Positions 41,820 to 50,527 of a stretch of DNA of 50,527 bases are shown here, in pieces. This DNA is from Verrucomicrobiaceae bacterium (lineage in GTDB: Bacteria; Verrucomicrobiota; Verrucomicrobiia; Verrucomicrobiales; Verrucomicrobiaceae). Made by a program: the position numbers and the translations under genes. Numbering within the stretch: position 1 is the first letter of the stretch; each line of letters starts with the position of its first letter. The stretch spans positions 1 to 50,527 of the forward strand of contig JAEUHM010000042.1 of assembly GCA_016795485.1 (NCBI GenBank), given 5' to 3'. Below the pieces are notes generated by a model. The model had not been told where the DNA came from. It saw nothing but the letters and a program-made list of their open reading frames with translations, and searched no databases.

Positions 41820-43364
41820 ATGAACTGGAAGCTGCTCAACCGTGTCTGGCATGCCAATCTTGGCATGGCGGCGGTGATCACGCTTGGGATTATCGCGCTG
41901 TCCTGCCCGTTCATCGCCCATAAAGGGGGCGAACTGGCTCTCGGTCGGGCGCTGATGGACATTCACTACGGCAAGTTTCTGCCGCCGGAGACGCGCTGGA
42001 TATGGATTGATTCACAGGGCTTCCTGCTGCTGTTCCTCGTCGTTTCTGGCCTGCTGATGCATCGCAAAGCAGTCAAAAAAGCCGTTGCCCAGGCTGCAGA
42101 TGATCCTGCGGTGCCGGGCTCGTCTGTGACCCTGTTGGATTTCGGCAGCCGTGGCCTCGCGATGGCTGCTGAAGGAGAGAAACGTGGGCTGCGAGCCTTC
42201 CGTTGCCCGGCAGGGAATCTCGCCAAGCTGGACCTCAGCCAAGAGCGCTGGCTGGTGGTGCTGCCAGGTGATGAAGGCTTTGATCTGGCGGCCTTGGCAA
42301 CGCTGTGTGGCAAGGTGAAGCCGGGTTCGGCCCGCAGGCTGGGCTTTGCCGTGGACGGTGATGGCGAGGGAAAAGTGACCGCGCTGTTGCAGGCCACGGG
42401 TGCCAGGCCAATGACTCTGAGTGAGGGACCGTTTGAGACTGCGGTGCTGGACCACCTCGCCGCCCAGTCGGTCACTCTGACTGCTGACAAGCGTGTGCAG
42501 ACTAGTCCAAGCGCTCGTGCACTTCCTGCTGCAGGTTTCACGTTGCTGGAGATGCTGTTGTCTCTTCTGGTCATCGCCTTTCTCGTAGGTGGCGCGGCTG
42601 GCGCACTGGAGCGCATGTCGAATCGCGACCGTGTGCGAGCTGCGGCGGCTTCTTTTCACGAAATGCTCTCCGAGGCGAGGGAGGTCGCCCGTCGTGAGGG
42701 CGCTTGGGTGCGTGTGGCGCTGTTGCCCTCTGGCATGGAGCAATCGCTGCTGAGGCGGGGTGAGCCGGAGCATCCGCGCATGGGTGCCACGCTTCACGTG
42801 CTGCGGCGTCCAGCGCTGGAAGCTCGTGCAGTGATCTCCATTTCCACTACTTCCAACCTTGAGTCTGCCGGTCTGCAGGAACTGGCCAGCGTGGAATCCT
42901 CTGAGGTGCCTGATTCTCTCCGGGCGGGCTGGGAACCGGCTCCTGGTCACGCGAACTGGACGCTGTGGGACCCATCCGTCAAAGTGTCCGGCCCAGTCTA
43001 TGCCGCGGTCAGCGCGGATTCTCCTTGGCTGGTGAAGCCTGACACCCTACACCCGGATCTCGCTGCACCCTTGGCAGAGACGCCATTGGATGCTGCTCAA
43101 GTGCTGGCTGTGGAGCCATTTCCCGCTGCCGATCCAGCCCGCCAGACGTTCGGCGCGCTGCCGGTGCGGCACTGGGTGGCCACTGGCACCAAGGGACGTA
43201 GTGTTCAGCTCCCTGCCATCGACTTTGCGCCTGACGGGCGGGTTTGTGGCTCGGATGGCGCGGCAACGGTCATCCGCTTCACGTTCCGTGCCGCCGACGG
43301 CCATTACGGGCACGAGCACCGTGTGGAAGTTCAACCCCAAACCGGAGAAGCCACGCTCCTATGA
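41820..43364 (+). CDS. Fusion: PepSY-type iron-uptake half plus Verru_Chthon pseudopilin D
   Basis: This is a 514-residue single frame with two unrelated halves. Residues 1-85 hold two or three membrane helices (LNRVWHANLGMAAVITLGI, DSQGFLLLFLVVSGLLMHRK) like PepSY-associated proteins. Residues about 95-225 (VTLLDFGSRGLAMAAEGEKR onward) look flavodoxin-like. From 226 the chain is a pseudopilin: VQTSPSARALPAAG then FTLLEMLLSLLVIAFLVGG, a class III signal with cleavage expected after G239 and Glu at +5. A GTG at 42495 could act as separate start (MQTSPSARALPAAG), though no clear ribosome site precedes it. The pseudopilin half heads the Verru_Chthon cassette. The stop overlaps the next start (43361-43364). 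Confidence 0.75.
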   Translation: MNWKLLNRVWHANLGMAAVITLGIIALSCPFIAHKGGELALGRALMDIHYGKFLPPETRWIWIDSQGFLLLFLVVSGLLMHRKAVKKAVAQAADDPAVPGSSVTLLDFGSRGLAMAAEGEKRGLRAFRCPAGNLAKLDLSQERWLVVLPGDEGFDLAALATLCGKVKPGSARRLGFAVDGDGEGKVTALLQATGARPMTLSEGPFETAVLDHLAAQSVTLTADKRVQTSPSARALPAAGFTLLEMLLSLLVIAFLVGGAAGALERMSNRDRVRAAAASFHEMLSEAREVARREGAWVRVALLPSGMEQSLLRRGEPEHPRMGATLHVLRRPALEARAVISISTTSNLESAGLQELASVESSEVPDSLRAGWEPAPGHANWTLWDPSVKVSGPVYAAVSADSPWLVKPDTLHPDLAAPLAETPLDAAQVLAVEPFPAADPARQTFGALPVRHWVATGTKGRSVQLPAIDFAPDGRVCGSDGAATVIRFTFRAADGHYGHEHRVEVQPQTGEATLL

Positions 43365-43804
43365 ACCTGCTGCAGCCACAGTACCGTGTTCTCCGTCGTC
43401 TGCGTGCGGGTTTCAGCCTCACGGAGGTGGTGGTGGCGCTCGGGCTGATCGTTGCCACCGCCGTTCCGATGCTGGGGGTCATGTCTATGGGCTTCAATGA
43501 CGCCTCTGCTGCCGTGACCCAGCGCACTCTGGAGACAGTTCGCACGACGCTGCGGACCCGCCTGCAGTCTCCGACTTGGCCACAACCACAGGCCGCAGCC
43601 GCATGGCAGGCAACACGCTTTTTTGATGCGTTTGGCAAGGAAGTGCCGACCGCCAAACACGGGTCCACAGCCATTGAGGCCCGCATGAGCAGCGCGCCTG
43701 GGATTGGATTCCAGTCCGCAGCACTGGAGTCAATCAAAGTGGAGTTCCTCGCCGTGCCCTCTGGGCGCGTGCTGGGTGAGGCCGTGCTGCAGCGAAACCT
43801 GTGA
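43361..43804 (+). CDS. Verru_Chthon cassette protein B (pseudopilin)
   Basis: This is a 147-residue protein with a prepilin-type N-terminus: basic leader, RLRAG then FSLTEVVVALGLIVATAVP (cleavage after G17, Glu at +5). The start is chosen because it overlaps the upstream stop; a longer frame lies inside the previous gene. Short length and one helix fit GspI-like minor pseudopilins. It is part of the cassette typical of Verrucomicrobium, Chthoniobacter and relatives, whose function is not established. Confidence 0.8.
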   Translation: MNLLQPQYRVLRRLRAGFSLTEVVVALGLIVATAVPMLGVMSMGFNDASAAVTQRTLETVRTTLRTRLQSPTWPQPQAAAAWQATRFFDAFGKEVPTAKHGSTAIEARMSSAPGIGFQSAALESIKVEFLAVPSGRVLGEAVLQRNL

Positions 43805-43820
43805 ATCGAGAGGAGAACCA

Positions 43821-44402
43821 ATGAAGCATCTTCACGCTCATATGTTGCAATCGAGTCTCAATAGCTGTTGGGGATTTTCCCTTGTTCAAATACTCGTCTC
43901 CACGGCCATCGGAGGTCTGCTGGTGGTGCTTATTGCCCAACTGGCGGGCAGCAGTGTGAGGAATGTCTCGGAGTCCACCGGCCGCATGGAATCCACTGCC
44001 CAGCTCGACCATTTGCGCGAACGACTCGCAGCGGATTTGGCGCGCGTGCCGCATCCTGCCACCGTTGGCCGAGCCACCCTGCGGCTGAGCGCGAATGGCA
44101 CGCTCATCTTACAACTGCCGGGCGCGGACTCTCTGGAGCCGGTGGCTTACGAGTGGTCAAAGCCAGCCCAGACGCTTGTCCGCAAGAACGCTGCCGTAGA
44201 GGAAACCATCGCCACGGGTGTGCAATCCCTGCAACTCATGGCCCTTGCTACTGGCGCAGACGCCACTGGGCCGCTGGAGTGGTCCAGTGACAAAGGATTG
44301 CCCGCCGCGATGCGTTGCCGGGCAAGGATCGGCAGCACAGCCGACTCTGCCGCCCCTGGGCGTGATTACGAGGTCGTCCTCAGCGTGGGAGGTGGGCGAT
44401 GA
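43821..44402 (+). CDS. Verru_Chthon cassette protein C (pseudopilin)
   Basis: This is a 193-residue protein with AGGAG seven bases before the ATG. The prepilin motif is NSCWG then FSLVQILVSTAIGGLLVVL, cleaved after G18. The +5 position is Gln, not Glu. Residues about 50-190 are a beta-rich domain (ATLRLSANGTLILQLPG). Size and position match GspJ-type proteins. The stop overlaps the next start (44399-44402). Confidence 0.8.
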   Translation: MKHLHAHMLQSSLNSCWGFSLVQILVSTAIGGLLVVLIAQLAGSSVRNVSESTGRMESTAQLDHLRERLAADLARVPHPATVGRATLRLSANGTLILQLPGADSLEPVAYEWSKPAQTLVRKNAAVEETIATGVQSLQLMALATGADATGPLEWSSDKGLPAAMRCRARIGSTADSAAPGRDYEVVLSVGGGR

Positions 44403-47400
44403 CGCGCTGGAGCCGCTCGCAACAGGGCTTTTCCCTCATTTGGGCACTGCTGCTGACCAGCGCACTGCTGGTCATCACGATCGCGTTTTTGACCTTGGCC
44501 AGCGACACTCGCCACCGCACGGAACGTCAGGTGCCAGACCTCTCAGCCGATGAACTGGCGGACTCCGCGAGGGCGGAAATCCTGGCCAAGCTCACGGAGG
44601 CCTTCTCTGTGGAAACCGCTGCTCCTCGCGCGGGCAGTGTGGCTGCTTCTCCAGGCCTGCTGGAGGTGCTGCGTTACGATGTGCCTCTGAATCGAGGCAC
44701 TCACACCGGTCCCTTGGCTTTCTCCGAGGGCGCATTCTTTGCTGAACCCTTCAATGCCGAATACAACGGCGCTCCGGCGAATCCGCGCTGGATACCGCTC
44801 TTCTCTTGGACTCGGTTCGCTCCACGGCTGAAGCACCTGAGCAACACCGGCACAACGGAGAACCCAGACTACAATCCCGCGCTCGCCTTCAACCTTAATA
44901 CCACGCAAAACCCATTCACGCCGGGCCGTCATTTGCTGTCTGGAGTCACCGCCGAGACGGAAGTGCTGGTGCGGGAGAAATCAGGAGGCTCCTTTGCCAC
45001 CAGCGGCAGTGAGCAGGGCTTCATGGTGCAGGGTGGCACATCCTCTGCAGCCCGGCCCGTGTGGGTGCAATGGGTGCCCGTGCGGAAAAATCCACTCGCG
45101 CCAGAGGGACCGGAGAACCCAATCATTGGCCGCTATGCCTACTGGGTGGATGTGGAAAACAGCAAACTCCGCGCCGACCAGCCGCTGCAGCCATTGCGGG
45201 AGCATCCCAGCTTTGCCCGTGTGCTGGGCGATCCTGATGCTGTCGAGGGCAGTGGATCATGGTTTGCCCAGTCGAATGGCACCAACAGCGCCTTGGACGC
45301 GCGGCGTGCGGCGGAGCAAGCCCTGCCACCCCGTGACAATGAGTCTCAGCAGGGCGCGGACGGGCAGCCACTGACCCGCAGTGGTGCTCGGGGACATGGC
45401 TATGCACCTGCTGCCGCTGCCGCAGCCCGCCGTGCTTGGTTGGGCTTTGAAAATGGGGCGCCACCTCTGGCCGCGCTCACCAGCAGTATTGACTGGGATT
45501 ACTTTGAAGCACCGTGGCCGATCGGTGAGGGCAGCACAACGTTAAGTGGCCGCATGGCGAGACTCCAAAGCGACTGGGCCTCGCCCCAACAGCGTCCGGT
45601 GCATCCTGCTGGCCGACGGCCACAGTCGGAAAAACCGGAAGAACAACTGCTGGCCCAGACAGCTGCCAGCGCGCTGACGTTTTATGGCCACGAGGAGGAC
45701 CTCGATCCCCTAGGGCGCCCAAAAATCGAAATCGTGGATTTTCAGAACGCCGTCACGGGCGGTCAGACCAGCAGCGTGTCCATCAGTGCCGTTCAGAGCA
45801 GCGCCGTGTGGTCCCGGCTGGTCGATGCCGCCTATCATGGCGTGTATGTGCCCGGTGGCTGGGCTTCAGGCGGAACGCAGCGCTCTTATGTGGACGGGCT
45901 GGCCCATTTTTTCAGCCAAAGCGGCAGCGCCAATCAGGCCGGGTCCATGGCGCGGGGTTTTGGGCTGCAAATGTTGGTTAACATCGCGGAGTTTTCCCAG
46001 CCGGCCTCCGTGCCGCCGGTCGTGGACAGCGCAAGCGGCATCGTCGGTGCCCGCTCCATGCCCTATGTGGCAGAAGTGCTGACCCGCGCCCGAAGTGCCA
46101 TCTACGAACTGCCCAAGGCTGACCGCGAGAACCCCGCGGTGCTGCTGGCCAACGACGGCGCGGGCAACTTCACGTACTCCTACGCGGGCCGTCCGTTGCA
46201 GCACTACGCCACTCATGTGCTGGTGGAGGTGGGACTGGCTTTGGTAAACCCCAACCCCTTTGAAACCGAGCCCTTCGAGGGTGAGGTGGAGTTGAACTAT
46301 GAGTGGGTGGGCGTGGCGAATGTCCCCGGCGGCTCAAGACCAATCAAAGGTCCGCTGCTGGCACCGCTGAAGGGCCGCTACACCATCACGCCCGCAGCTA
46401 ACAAGGATCCCAAGACCGCGCGGGTGGAGGGAGACACTGTTTTCTTCAAGCTGGGAAAAGTTTCCTCCAGTGACTTGTTGAAGCCCACCGCCTTGCAGAT
46501 TCACGGCTGGACCATCCGTCGCAACGGCCAGATCTGGCATCAGGTGCCGCTCCGTCATCCAGGCGCGGCCAACGCTCCGGTGAAGTTTTGGGAAATGGGC
46601 AAGGTCGGACTCAATGCAGGAAGTCCGCAGGACGAGCGCTCCTTTGCCGTGAATCAGCAGCGCGGAAACAGAGCCGTGGGCTGGTTTGCCGCAGACACGT
46701 TGGAGGCGGCCATCAAAGACACCGTCTACGTGGAGAACTGGAACAACAGCGATCCAACACTGACCAGCCGCGTTATGAAATGGGGCAGCGGTCTGGCGCA
46801 AAGGGCCAGCCTCACGGAACTGACCTACAGCATCGATCCGGTGCTGGGTCACCGCACTCTGGACGTGGGTGTGGCCGGCATCAGTGGCAATGGGCACTTC
46901 TATGGCGTGCTGGGACACACTTGGCGGCGGGCACGGCAGTTGAACGGCATCGCGGTGCCTGTGGCAGGGCGTGACACACCGGAGGTGAAGGTGGTGGCAG
47001 CATGGCAACAGCTTCAGTTAACAACCCATATCAGCCAACAGAGCGTCCGCGTGCTGAAACCTTCCGGCAACCGCCTCGTCAGCGGCAGCGCCCAGGTGGA
47101 TGTGCCTGCGGTGAACGGCACGCTTGGGTCGGCCGTGTTGCGCGGCGAGTATCTAACGCATAAATATGGCGGCTCAGGTGCCACGGGCGTGCGTGAACCG
47201 GAGGATGCGGGATTTCTCACCCAACTCTACCTTAGCCCCATGCTGGATGGTCCTCTGCCGCAGGGGAACTGGGACATCGAGACCCTGACGAAAGACCTCT
47301 TCAAAAAGATTCCATGCGAAAAAAGCCGTCCACTCAACTACGTGGATATCGAGACCAACAAGGTCACACCGGATGAACCGGGCGACTGGATCAAGACTAG

Positions 47401-48775
47401 CGATGGCAAAAAGGGAGCGCGCTCATTGATGTGTTCTGCTCCGGCGGGACGCCCTTGCCTCACCGTGGGCGAGATCGGCTTCTGCCACTCCGGTTTCACA
47501 CAAACGCCCATCATCGTGAGCCCTGATGAAGGACGCACGAGCTTCCAGCTCAACTCTCCGCGCAACGGACCACCCATGCGGATGCTCTTGGATCTTTTCA
47601 AGCCCCGTCCCGTGCATCCAGGCATGACTGAAGCCTCGTGGAAGGCTGGAAGTGCGACCACTGGGCAGCGTCATGCCTGGAACATCAACACCAGCATCGC
47701 CCATGACGACTACATGGCCCTGCGTGAAGGCGGTGATGGGTGGCAGATGCCAAAAGCTGCCCTCATGCCTTCCGCCATGAAAGTTCATGCAGTCTGGTGT
47801 CCCAGTGCCCAGGGCTTCTCCCGCCGTTCCGATGGCAGCGAGGCCTTCCGCGGCCGCGAGGCGAAACAGGTCGTGGAGAAAGACCCTGGCCACTGCCTGG
47901 ACAGGCATTTGCGTCCGCATCCCACCTTTGCACGACCGTTCGCCATGTGGACGGGCCTGGTGGGCGGTGACATTTCACCCGCACGCAGCGGAGAAAGCCA
48001 GCTCTGGGGTATCGGCAACAGCGCCTCAATGTTCTTTGGTCCCGCACTCATGACATGGGAGCCAGGACTGGGCGCGCAAAATGGAGCGCAACCGTATGTT
48101 AGTATTGAATCAGACATGCCTGCGTTTGGAAAGCTGCTTGCCTTGGGTGTGGATGCCCGCAGTGATAGCAGCGAGTTTGATGACAACGGCAACTTCAAGC
48201 CGCTGAATGAGGGATTTCTCAAAGGCCGGTTTTGCTCCGATCAAAACATGGCGGCATTTGATGCCAGTGCGGAGACTTACACTCCTGCGTCCTGGAGCAC
48301 GCGCTTCGGATTGTTCCCCATGCGGCACTTTGTCAGCGATCTGGCGGTGGATTTCCATCAGGAAAATGCAGAGGGCACCTGGATCAACTTCAAGACGGCA
48401 CTGAACCCCGGCATCAGTGCTGAAACCCTGCCGAATCCCAACGGTGACGAGACGGAACAGGAACGAGCTGGTTACATGGACGGCGGGGCCTTCCCCGGCG
48501 GCTTCCATCGTGCCGGAGTGTATTACAACGCCCCGATGGCGCTCGTCACAAACCAGGCTGGCATCAGCGCCAATGCCTTCACCGCTTACATCGTGGTGCA
48601 GACCATCAAAGAAGCCAAAAAACCTAATGAGAACATCACTCAATCCGGCCCTGGCATCCTGGACGCCGCCGACACCGTCACCGCCGAGCGTTGGTTGCGC
48701 CTGGTCATCCTCAAAGACACTCAACAAACCCCGCCACGCTTCCGAGTCGTGGCTGCCGAAACTGCCAATCGCTAA
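44399..48775 (+). CDS. Verru_Chthon cassette protein A (giant pseudopilin-like protein)
   Basis: This is a 1458-residue protein with a short basic leader and prepilin-like motif SRSQQG then FSLIWALLLTSALLVITIAFL (cleavage after G10; Trp at +5 instead of Glu, as in GspK-type proteins). The exported remainder is very long, with many tryptophans and prolines and no recognised enzymatic domain. It is one of the defining genes of the Verru_Chthon cassette. It is coupled to protein C and is followed directly by a secreted FN3 protein. A structural or scaffold role at the pseudopilus tip or cell surface is inferred. Confidence 0.82.
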   Translation: MTRWSRSQQGFSLIWALLLTSALLVITIAFLTLASDTRHRTERQVPDLSADELADSARAEILAKLTEAFSVETAAPRAGSVAASPGLLEVLRYDVPLNRGTHTGPLAFSEGAFFAEPFNAEYNGAPANPRWIPLFSWTRFAPRLKHLSNTGTTENPDYNPALAFNLNTTQNPFTPGRHLLSGVTAETEVLVREKSGGSFATSGSEQGFMVQGGTSSAARPVWVQWVPVRKNPLAPEGPENPIIGRYAYWVDVENSKLRADQPLQPLREHPSFARVLGDPDAVEGSGSWFAQSNGTNSALDARRAAEQALPPRDNESQQGADGQPLTRSGARGHGYAPAAAAAARRAWLGFENGAPPLAALTSSIDWDYFEAPWPIGEGSTTLSGRMARLQSDWASPQQRPVHPAGRRPQSEKPEEQLLAQTAASALTFYGHEEDLDPLGRPKIEIVDFQNAVTGGQTSSVSISAVQSSAVWSRLVDAAYHGVYVPGGWASGGTQRSYVDGLAHFFSQSGSANQAGSMARGFGLQMLVNIAEFSQPASVPPVVDSASGIVGARSMPYVAEVLTRARSAIYELPKADRENPAVLLANDGAGNFTYSYAGRPLQHYATHVLVEVGLALVNPNPFETEPFEGEVELNYEWVGVANVPGGSRPIKGPLLAPLKGRYTITPAANKDPKTARVEGDTVFFKLGKVSSSDLLKPTALQIHGWTIRRNGQIWHQVPLRHPGAANAPVKFWEMGKVGLNAGSPQDERSFAVNQQRGNRAVGWFAADTLEAAIKDTVYVENWNNSDPTLTSRVMKWGSGLAQRASLTELTYSIDPVLGHRTLDVGVAGISGNGHFYGVLGHTWRRARQLNGIAVPVAGRDTPEVKVVAAWQQLQLTTHISQQSVRVLKPSGNRLVSGSAQVDVPAVNGTLGSAVLRGEYLTHKYGGSGATGVREPEDAGFLTQLYLSPMLDGPLPQGNWDIETLTKDLFKKIPCEKSRPLNYVDIETNKVTPDEPGDWIKTSDGKKGARSLMCSAPAGRPCLTVGEIGFCHSGFTQTPIIVSPDEGRTSFQLNSPRNGPPMRMLLDLFKPRPVHPGMTEASWKAGSATTGQRHAWNINTSIAHDDYMALREGGDGWQMPKAALMPSAMKVHAVWCPSAQGFSRRSDGSEAFRGREAKQVVEKDPGHCLDRHLRPHPTFARPFAMWTGLVGGDISPARSGESQLWGIGNSASMFFGPALMTWEPGLGAQNGAQPYVSIESDMPAFGKLLALGVDARSDSSEFDDNGNFKPLNEGFLKGRFCSDQNMAAFDASAETYTPASWSTRFGLFPMRHFVSDLAVDFHQENAEGTWINFKTALNPGISAETLPNPNGDETEQERAGYMDGGAFPGGFHRAGVYYNAPMALVTNQAGISANAFTAYIVVQTIKEAKKPNENITQSGPGILDAADTVTAERWLRLVILKDTQQTPPRFRVVAAETANR

Positions 48776-50527
48776 ATGAAACGCACCCTCGCACTGGCCC
48801 TGATCACAACCACTGCACTGGCCCAACCCGTGACTTTTGAAGCGCCTTCAGACCTCACCGCGTTCACCAGCACAGTGACTTCCAACTCTACGCTCGTGCA
48901 GAACGTCACGGTAGGCGCTGGAAACCCGGTCACAGGTGGCTTGCGCTTCCAAGGCAACACCTCCAACACCGATCGCGGCTCCATTTCCTACAAACCCGTA
49001 GCTGCCACTCCCAGCACCATCTCCACCTGGCAGCAATCCGTGCTCGTGAACTTCCGCGAGGCCAACGACACGGACCCTGACAAGCATGAAACCCGCTTCG
49101 GCTTCTCCGCTGGCACCACGGTGAACAGTTCCAAGCCTTGGGAGTTCTTCCACAAGAACAACATCGCCATTCACCTCGTCCTCAAAGGCGAAAACAAATC
49201 CACGGAAGGCAAAAACAGTCAGATCGCCGCAGAGTTGTCCAGTTCCTCGGTCGTGGGCAGTGAGACCAAGTTTGCCGCAGCTTTTGTAAATGATGCCACA
49301 TCGTTCGAGCACTGGCTCAAGGCCACGTTGACCATTCAACGCATCGGTGCAGACACATTCACCGCCAGCTACCTCATCGAGAGCCTGGGCGTGGACGGCA
49401 CCGCCGCTCCTGTGACATTGCTGCAAACCGCAGCGCCCGTCTCCATCACCAACGCTCCTTTCGGCAGCGCCACCAATCACTACGAAGGCTTTGCGCTAAA
49501 GACGGAGAAACTCAAGACCACTTCCATTTACCTAGACGACCTGACCACCACCGTCACCGCCTCCGCCCCAGCCACGCCCACAGCCCTGGCAGCCACAGCG
49601 GTCAACAGCGGAGGCTTCACGGCCAACTGGAGCACTGGAGCAGGTCCGGTGGCTAGCAGCTACACGCTGGAAGTCAGCACCCAGGCAGACAACTTCTCAT
49701 CGTTCACCACCCACAACGTCACCAGTCTCTCCCACACGCTCACCGGACTCACCGCGCTGCAAACTTACCTCTATCGTGTTCGAGCAACGAACAGCATCGG
49801 TTCCAGCGCAGACTCCGCTGTCATCGCCGTCATCTTGCCCAACACCAACGCACCTCCGGGCATGGACGCCATTGCCAATATCGGCCCGGTAGCCACCTAC
49901 GCGCCCGCAACTGTCGTCAATCTGACCAACATCACGGCGGGTGGCGAGTCTGGGCAGACCGTCACCATCACCGCGTCCTCTTCTGACCCCAGCATCATTC
50001 CGCATCCGACCATCAGCTACACCGCACCTGCTACCACGGGCACGCTGACGTTTGATCCCGCTGGCATCGCGGGCAGCGCCGTCATTACCGTGACTTTGAA
50101 CGATGGCCAAGCCGAGAACAACCTTGCCACTCGCAGCTTCACCATCTCGGTCAGTGACCCACCTACCAACGTCGCCTTTGAGTCTGCCACCGATGCCACC
50201 GACTTCTTCAATATCGCCACTGCCAACTTCACTCCCACTCACAGCGCAAACGGTGGAGCCAGCAGCACTGGCGGACTGAACATGCGCCTTGCCACCACAG
50301 GCGCGGACTCCGGCTATCTGGCCATTCGTAATCAAACTTACCCGCTGAGCAACGCCACGGAGATCGTTAGCTCGCTAAAGTTCAATGTCCGCGAGATCGA
50401 CAACGTGGCAGCAGGTCAGGAGCGCAAAGCGGAACTCCGCATCGGCATCAGCCCCACCAACACTGTGCCCACCGCCAAACCCGACGAGTATTTCCACAAA
50501 GCCAACCAAGCGCTCAGCCTCAAGATC
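48776..50527 (+). CDS. Secreted repeat/fibronectin type III protein (partial)
   Basis: This frame starts immediately after the cassette A stop and runs off the window (584 codons seen, no stop). The signal peptide is MKRTLALALITTTALAQ. Residues about 20-255 form a beta-rich domain (SVLVNFREANDTDPDKHETR, EFFHKNNIAIHLV). An FN3 domain follows (about 260-350; FTANWSTGAGPVASSYTLEV), then an Ig-like section. From about 466 the first domain is repeated (FESATDATDFF, FNVREIDN, EYFHKANQALSLKI). Such proteins are exported adhesins or matrix components. Adjacency suggests it depends on the cassette for export. Confidence 0.75.
   Translation, partial: MKRTLALALITTTALAQPVTFEAPSDLTAFTSTVTSNSTLVQNVTVGAGNPVTGGLRFQGNTSNTDRGSISYKPVAATPSTISTWQQSVLVNFREANDTDPDKHETRFGFSAGTTVNSSKPWEFFHKNNIAIHLVLKGENKSTEGKNSQIAAELSSSSVVGSETKFAAAFVNDATSFEHWLKATLTIQRIGADTFTASYLIESLGVDGTAAPVTLLQTAAPVSITNAPFGSATNHYEGFALKTEKLKTTSIYLDDLTTTVTASAPATPTALAATAVNSGGFTANWSTGAGPVASSYTLEVSTQADNFSSFTTHNVTSLSHTLTGLTALQTYLYRVRATNSIGSSADSAVIAVILPNTNAPPGMDAIANIGPVATYAPATVVNLTNITAGGESGQTVTITASSSDPSIIPHPTISYTAPATTGTLTFDPAGIAGSAVITVTLNDGQAENNLATRSFTISVSDPPTNVAFESATDATDFFNIATANFTPTHSANGGASSTGGLNMRLATTGADSGYLAIRNQTYPLSNATEIVSSLKFNVREIDNVAAGQERKAELRIGISPTNTVPTAKPDEYFHKANQALSLKI

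Noticed and set aside
42012..42950. 312-residue reading frame opposite the fusion gene
   Set aside because: Antisense shadow of a GC-rich coding region; composition (Arg/His/Gln-rich) is not protein-like.
1..50527. CRISPR arrays, rRNA, or prophage structural genes
   Set aside because: No regularly spaced repeats, rRNA-like sequence or capsid/tail/terminase-type proteins were seen anywhere in the window.

Overview
The window looks like chromosomal DNA of a verrucomicrobium close to Prosthecobacter/Verrucomicrobium. The grounds are a complete Verru_Chthon pseudopilin cassette, a fused lpxC-fabZ gene next to lpxA (a Gram-negative outer membrane), an FAD oxidoreductase with a golvesin-like tail, and many exported hydrolase-type proteins. 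No phage structural genes, rRNA or CRISPR array were seen.

Layout. (1) 1-3451: the 3' end of an IS630-type transposase, a vapBC toxin-antitoxin pair, and a DEAD/DEAH helicase with a DUF1998-type C-terminus. A short perfect hairpin lies between vapC and the helicase. (2) 3762-14390: a chromosomal block. It holds an ADP-forming acyl-CoA synthetase and an exported FAD oxidoreductase (minus strand), a coupled DoxX-like/DUF2071/membrane methyltransferase trio, a hybrid histidine kinase-type sensor with a long exported OB-like region, a phosphofructokinase, and a small membrane protein. (3) 14401-23590: a roughly 9.2 kb integrated element inserted in the 3' end of a tRNA-Arg(CCT) gene. It has 30-bp att repeats, paired arm-type repeats at both ends, a tyrosine integrase, an AlpA/excisionase-like protein, a degenerate CHC2/Toprim primase, a RepA-like AAA ATPase, a serine recombinase, and two cargo slots holding unrecognised genes (15833/16064-17644 and 20535-21469). 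It lacks capsid and conjugation genes and resembles a satellite-type replicative island. (4) 23559-36520: the intact tRNA, a DUF218 protein, a sulfatase, a LamG/DUF1080-like exported protein, a PurC-like enzyme, lipid A genes (lpxC-fabZ, lpxA), an SGNH hydrolase-TPR-bioF operon, a sugar mutarotase, and a metal ABC permease coupled to an SGNH-like protein. (5) 36527-41803: a Ton system (tonB, exbB, exbD and a coiled-coil protein) divergent from a FecA-like TonB-dependent receptor. Two similar 17-bp palindromes, probably Fur-like operators, lie between them. (6) 41820-50527: the receptor operon runs into the Verru_Chthon cassette through a fused gene, an iron-uptake type membrane/flavodoxin-like half joined in frame to pseudopilin D. 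Cassette proteins B, C and A follow with overlapping codons, then a secreted fibronectin-like protein that runs off the window.

How the genes work together. The Ton operon, receptor and PepSY-like half form an iron (ferric chelate) uptake unit. The four pseudopilins resemble the GspH-I-J-K tip set of type II secretion and may assemble a pseudopilus for export of the adjoining FN3 protein. In the island, integrase plus arm sites and an AlpA-like protein would handle integration and excision, while primase and RepA-like ATPase would handle replication. The cargo genes are the best candidates for an undescribed function such as defence, but nothing in their sequence proves this.
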